Part shown: positions 61,221 through 64,000 of the stretch, in pieces
How positions within the stretch are numbered: position 1 is the stretch's first letter
Layout of the letters: each line of letters starts with the position of its first letter
NCBI GenBank assembly: GCA_963281255.1
Contig: OY725497.1
Coordinates: 4,456,968-4,520,967, forward strand
From: Aphrocallistes beatrix
Taxonomy: Eukaryota; Porifera; Hexactinellida; Sceptrulophora; Aphrocallistidae
DNA length: 64,000 bases
Direction: 5' to 3'
Notes under the pieces: generated by a model
Told to the model about the DNA's origin: nothing
The model's database searches: none
Seen by the model: the letters and a program-made list of their open reading frames with translations, nothing else
Made by a program: the position numbers and the translations under genes

Positions 61221-62963
61221 CTATAGCTCGTCTCTCTTCCTCTTCAGAATCTCCCCGTAGTCAGTGACACTGCTCCCTACGAACACGTCGTGGTTGTCTA
61301 TTATCTCCTTTCGCGACAGCATGTCGTCCGAATTGAGATCTGCTTTCTGGAAGAGGAAGTTGCACTCCGATCTGGGTCGGTGGAATCCTTCAGGGAATAC
61401 CCAGTACCCGAACTCTTCCTTGCTCAGAGACCCGTCTTTGTTGAGGTCTCGATTCTTTGAGAAGTCATCTCTGTATCTCTCCTGCAGAGCCTTGAAACCG
61501 CTGGCTTTCTTATCTTGACCTCTCAGGACCTAATGAATGTGTTCAAATCTATTCAAATCTATACTGCCAAGTGATACTTTGTAGAAATTGGAATGTTAGA
61601 TTTCGTGGATCGCGGACGGATGTAGGATGCGGCCTATGTCATTAGAGATCTATCAGCCGTCTTGATCTCAAGTATCAATCAAGGAACAGTTCTAATGAAC
61701 TCACATAATCGAAGTATTCCTCTAGGGACAGTTTGTGATCACGGTCCTTGTCTAAGTCATCCATTGCTTCTGCGATAACGATATGCTTCATGTGGGAGAA
61801 TGCGTGGGGCTCAATGAAAGATTTGAATTCTTCGAAAGAGAGAGCGTTGTCCTTGTCTGTATCAGCTGAACTCCATCTTCTCTTCTCGCGTTCTAGGATT
61901 CGTTAAAAAGAATGACCAATAGACCAATCAACAATGATTATGGGACAGTCCCATTATATGCACAAGAGTCTGCTGTATATAAACAACACGATTGTCTCAG
62001 ATTCAGTAAATTTAAGTAAAAGCTAAGCGAACTGTGTCTGTGTATTTCGTAGATGTAAAGGTTCCTTACCGATTACAAACTTGAGTGTCCATCCTCGATC
62101 TGAATCGGAGATATCCTCCAATCCTTTCCCTTCCTTCGCTTCCACACCCCACGAACCAACCAAGTACTCGTCCCAGCTCATTAGGTCCTTGCTCTCACGG
62201 ACATACTTGTGCCAGCGGAAGTCTGCGTTATCATGAACCTTCCTAGAGCGGAATTCAACTTAAACATGGATGAAGAGAGAAATAAACTTCCTAAGTATAT
62301 TGTATTGGTTCATTCGAGACAATTATGTTCAATAGGCATTGTTGGTAGAAAGAATAACGTAGCATTACAAAGGAATGACACAGTAGTTAAACCTTTTAAG
62401 CGCCACATCCCAGCGAAGGCTATTATTAGTTAGTTGGTCCGGGATTGAATTTTATATTTTAATAATAGACCAATGCAGTGTGAACTTATGCATTGCAGTA
62501 TAGTGGCATTATCCTATTATGACGCATCTCTATGATTTCCTGTTATTTTCATTTCTATTTATAGTACATCTGTTGAGTTTGCTCACCTGTGCGTCAGCTG
62601 TTCAATCCAAGCGATGAGTTCATCCCGTGACACGAGTCCGTCTTTATCCTGATCAATCTTGTCCACCACTTTCCCTAGCAACTTCTTCGCCACATGGGAA
62701 GGAAGTTGATCAAACATTTCTGCTTCTTCTTCCCCTAGTTAGGTTACAGATTTATGAAACTAAAACTAAGAGAGAAATGTGTATAGATTATCTCCCGCCT
62801 TACCTATAAACTGCTCATGGTGCGAGTGTACGTCTTCATTCCCTTTCAGTCTGTCTTCAAGGAAGTGAGAATCGTCCTCTCTACGTTTGGAAGGATTAGC
62901 AATTCCTCTCTCGAATAGACAGAGCAGAAAGCAAGTAGTAACAATAATATTTCCTAATTGCAT
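61221..62963 (-). CDS. Calumenin/reticulocalbin-type EF-hand protein of the ER
   Basis: Exons 62963-62804, 62734-62587, 62242-62070, 61892-61705 and 61529-61221 (phases 1, 2, 1, 0), 325 residues. A cleavable signal peptide is clear ([17 protein letters not shown]). Five to six EF-hands of CREC type: [13 protein letters not shown], a degenerate one around [50 protein letters not shown] and [13 protein letters not shown]. The protein ends KRKRDEL, a KDEL-type ER retrieval signal (RDEL). The acceptor of exon 3 was set at 62243 because it keeps frame and restores [11 protein letters not shown]. Calcium-binding chaperone of the secretory pathway. Confidence 0.9.
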
Positions 62964-63000
62964 TATGATAGAGGAATAAGTAAGTTAGAAAAGCTGACTG

Positions 63001-63427
63001 CAGTATAAGAACATCTCAATTTATCTCTGTACTCTCTCTGTTAACTCCTTATCGTTGTGTTGAGTAGGATATCGTTGAGAGTAATGTATCCTCTGTTTAA
63101 TCCACCACACAATACGAGTACTATTCAACGTAATTAGCAGAACGTACGGTGAAAGTGCGCCAAGCTCCACCACGTTCTCTTCAATGATTGGTTATTTGAA
63201 AAGTAAAGGAATTAATAATTTTGTTGAAATATTAATAAAAGTTGAGTTAAGGAAGGATGCGTGATGTGATGGAGAGTTAGATTCAAAACATGTGAAGTAT
63301 GTCCGAATTTAGATTCTTACAATTATAGTATTTGGAAATGATTTCGTTAATTGCTCAAATAGAACCTAAATCAAATCTATAATCAAGTTTAATTTCAAAG
63401 TTGTTCTGATTCGGGGTGCTAGGGGAA
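63001..63427. other. Intergenic
   Basis: About 430 bp upstream of the calumenin gene and downstream of NDC1. No gene or repeat recognised. Confidence 0.5.
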
Positions 63428-64000
63428 TTACTCACTGAAATGGTCTCGAGCTAGCGCGACCAGCTTAGCTTGCTGCTCGCTACTCAATCCCAGAGAGCCC
63501 AGGTGGCATCTGTAAGAGAGCGCCAGTCTGTGGAGACAGGAAGCGAGCGAGGCCGTCATTCCTGCTCGGAGCGTGTTCAGCTCTCTGATACGGTAGTCCA
63601 CTGCGTCTCTCGACGAGTAGAGCGTTGTGGGGGGCTTGTGAGCTTCCAACTGCTGAGAGAGAGTGAGCAGCTGTGTGAAGGTGTTAGACAGGTTCTTCTG
63701 CACCAGTCCGTACTTGTCTTCGTAGTAAGCGGCGCTGGAGAGTTCGCAGAGAGAGACCAGTGCCCAGCGATACAACCCCACTTCTGCATACGCACGGAAG
63801 TACAGCTCTAACCTCAGCGGATCATGGAAATATCTCGAGACGGCTGACTGCTGGAAGAACGTCTTTACCGCAGTTAACATTCTGACAAACTCCTCCCAGA
63901 TCCGATCCTGTACCCCTGTATGACTCCCGCGGGTGTCAGGATGGGTGGACACGGATTTGGAGCTGGTGGGCGAGGCGATGGCGCCCATTTGCTGGGCTGA
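63428..64000 (-). CDS. NDC1: Nucleoporin NDC1, C-terminal part (gene runs off the window)
   Basis: The last 190 codons of a frame that is open to the window edge. It resembles the soluble C-terminal region of the transmembrane nucleoporin NDC1: FFQQSAVSRYFHDPLRLELY, then LVSLCELSSAAYYEDKYGLV, YRIRELNTLRAGMTASLASC, and a terminal helix of the SEQQAKLVALARDHF type. GTGAGT overlaps the stop, so a splice donor there cannot be excluded, but the length fits the natural end. Anchors the nuclear pore complex in the envelope. Assignment rests on the EDKYG-VQ pattern and is moderate. Confidence 0.6.
   Translation of the reverse strand, partial: SAQQMGAIASPTSSKSVSTHPDTRGSHTGVQDRIWEEFVRMLTAVKTFFQQSAVSRYFHDPLRLELYFRAYAEVGLYRWALVSLCELSSAAYYEDKYGLVQKNLSNTFTQLLTLSQQLEAHKPPTTLYSSRDAVDYRIRELNTLRAGMTASLASCLHRLALSYRCHLGSLGLSSEQQAKLVALARDHFSE

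Noticed and set aside
62209..62433. 74-codon plus-strand frame
   Set aside because: Overlaps calumenin exon 3 and its intron on the other strand; no domain.
1..64000. tRNA, rRNA or other structured RNA genes
   Set aside because: None could be recognised by eye; a covariance-model scan would be needed to exclude them.

Overview
This is a nuclear genomic window from a ciliated animal. Nearly every recognisable product has a metazoan relative: a P-glycoprotein-type ABC transporter, glycine amidinotransferase, MTMR14, CFAP45, ODF3, PP4R3, a Roco protein, TTC9, TRNT1, CaMKII, a START protein, calumenin and NDC1. Introns are short and GT-AG, and DNA transposon debris of at least four kinds is present. 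Compact genes, several coiled-coil NHL proteins, axonemal genes and the absence of bilaterian hallmarks would fit an early-branching invertebrate, but the species cannot be named from this sequence.

Layout. 1-6143: 3' part of an ABCB gene whose linker intron holds two Helitron-like elements and a 141-bp tandem array. 6391-7434: galactose mutarotase. 7782-16266: an MFS transporter gene and a coiled-coil/NHL gene, each present twice in opposite orientation; the second MFS copy is broken. 16735-18753: GATM. 19203-26381: MTMR14 (minus), whose first intron contains the whole CFAP45 gene (plus); the largest CFAP45 intron in turn contains an uncharacterised minus-strand gene. 27793-28926: orphan three-exon gene. 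29686-32128: intronless PP4R3 with a frame break. 32410-36602: multi-exon PDZ + degenerate Roc + COR protein. 36921-38120: third NHL-type gene. 38304-42765: perfect-junction 2,231-bp tandem duplication of a two-gene unit (PPxY single-pass microprotein + 7TM protein). 43573-47787: WH2-ankyrin-BTB gene with an ODF3 gene nested in an intron on the other strand. 47939-48619: TTC9-like. 48821-54358: 1,845-residue repetitive protein with PP1-docking motifs. 54962-56365: TRNT1. 56441-57031: small three-exon coiled-coil gene. 57878-59215: CaMKII with a shortened hub. 60197-60976: START protein. 61221-62963: calumenin/reticulocalbin. 63428-64000: C-terminal end of NDC1.

There are no operons. Themes are cilia/flagella (CFAP45, ODF3), phosphatase and kinase signalling (PP4R3, MTMR14, CaMKII, a candidate PP1 partner), and ER/nuclear-envelope housekeeping. 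Recent structural change is prominent: a nearly identical tandem duplication, two rearranged inverted duplications, gene-in-gene nesting and expanded micro- and minisatellites. Exon coordinates below were derived by hand from splice-site consensus, reading frame and family conservation, so junctions are predictions; gene features are given as genomic spans with exons listed in the evidence.
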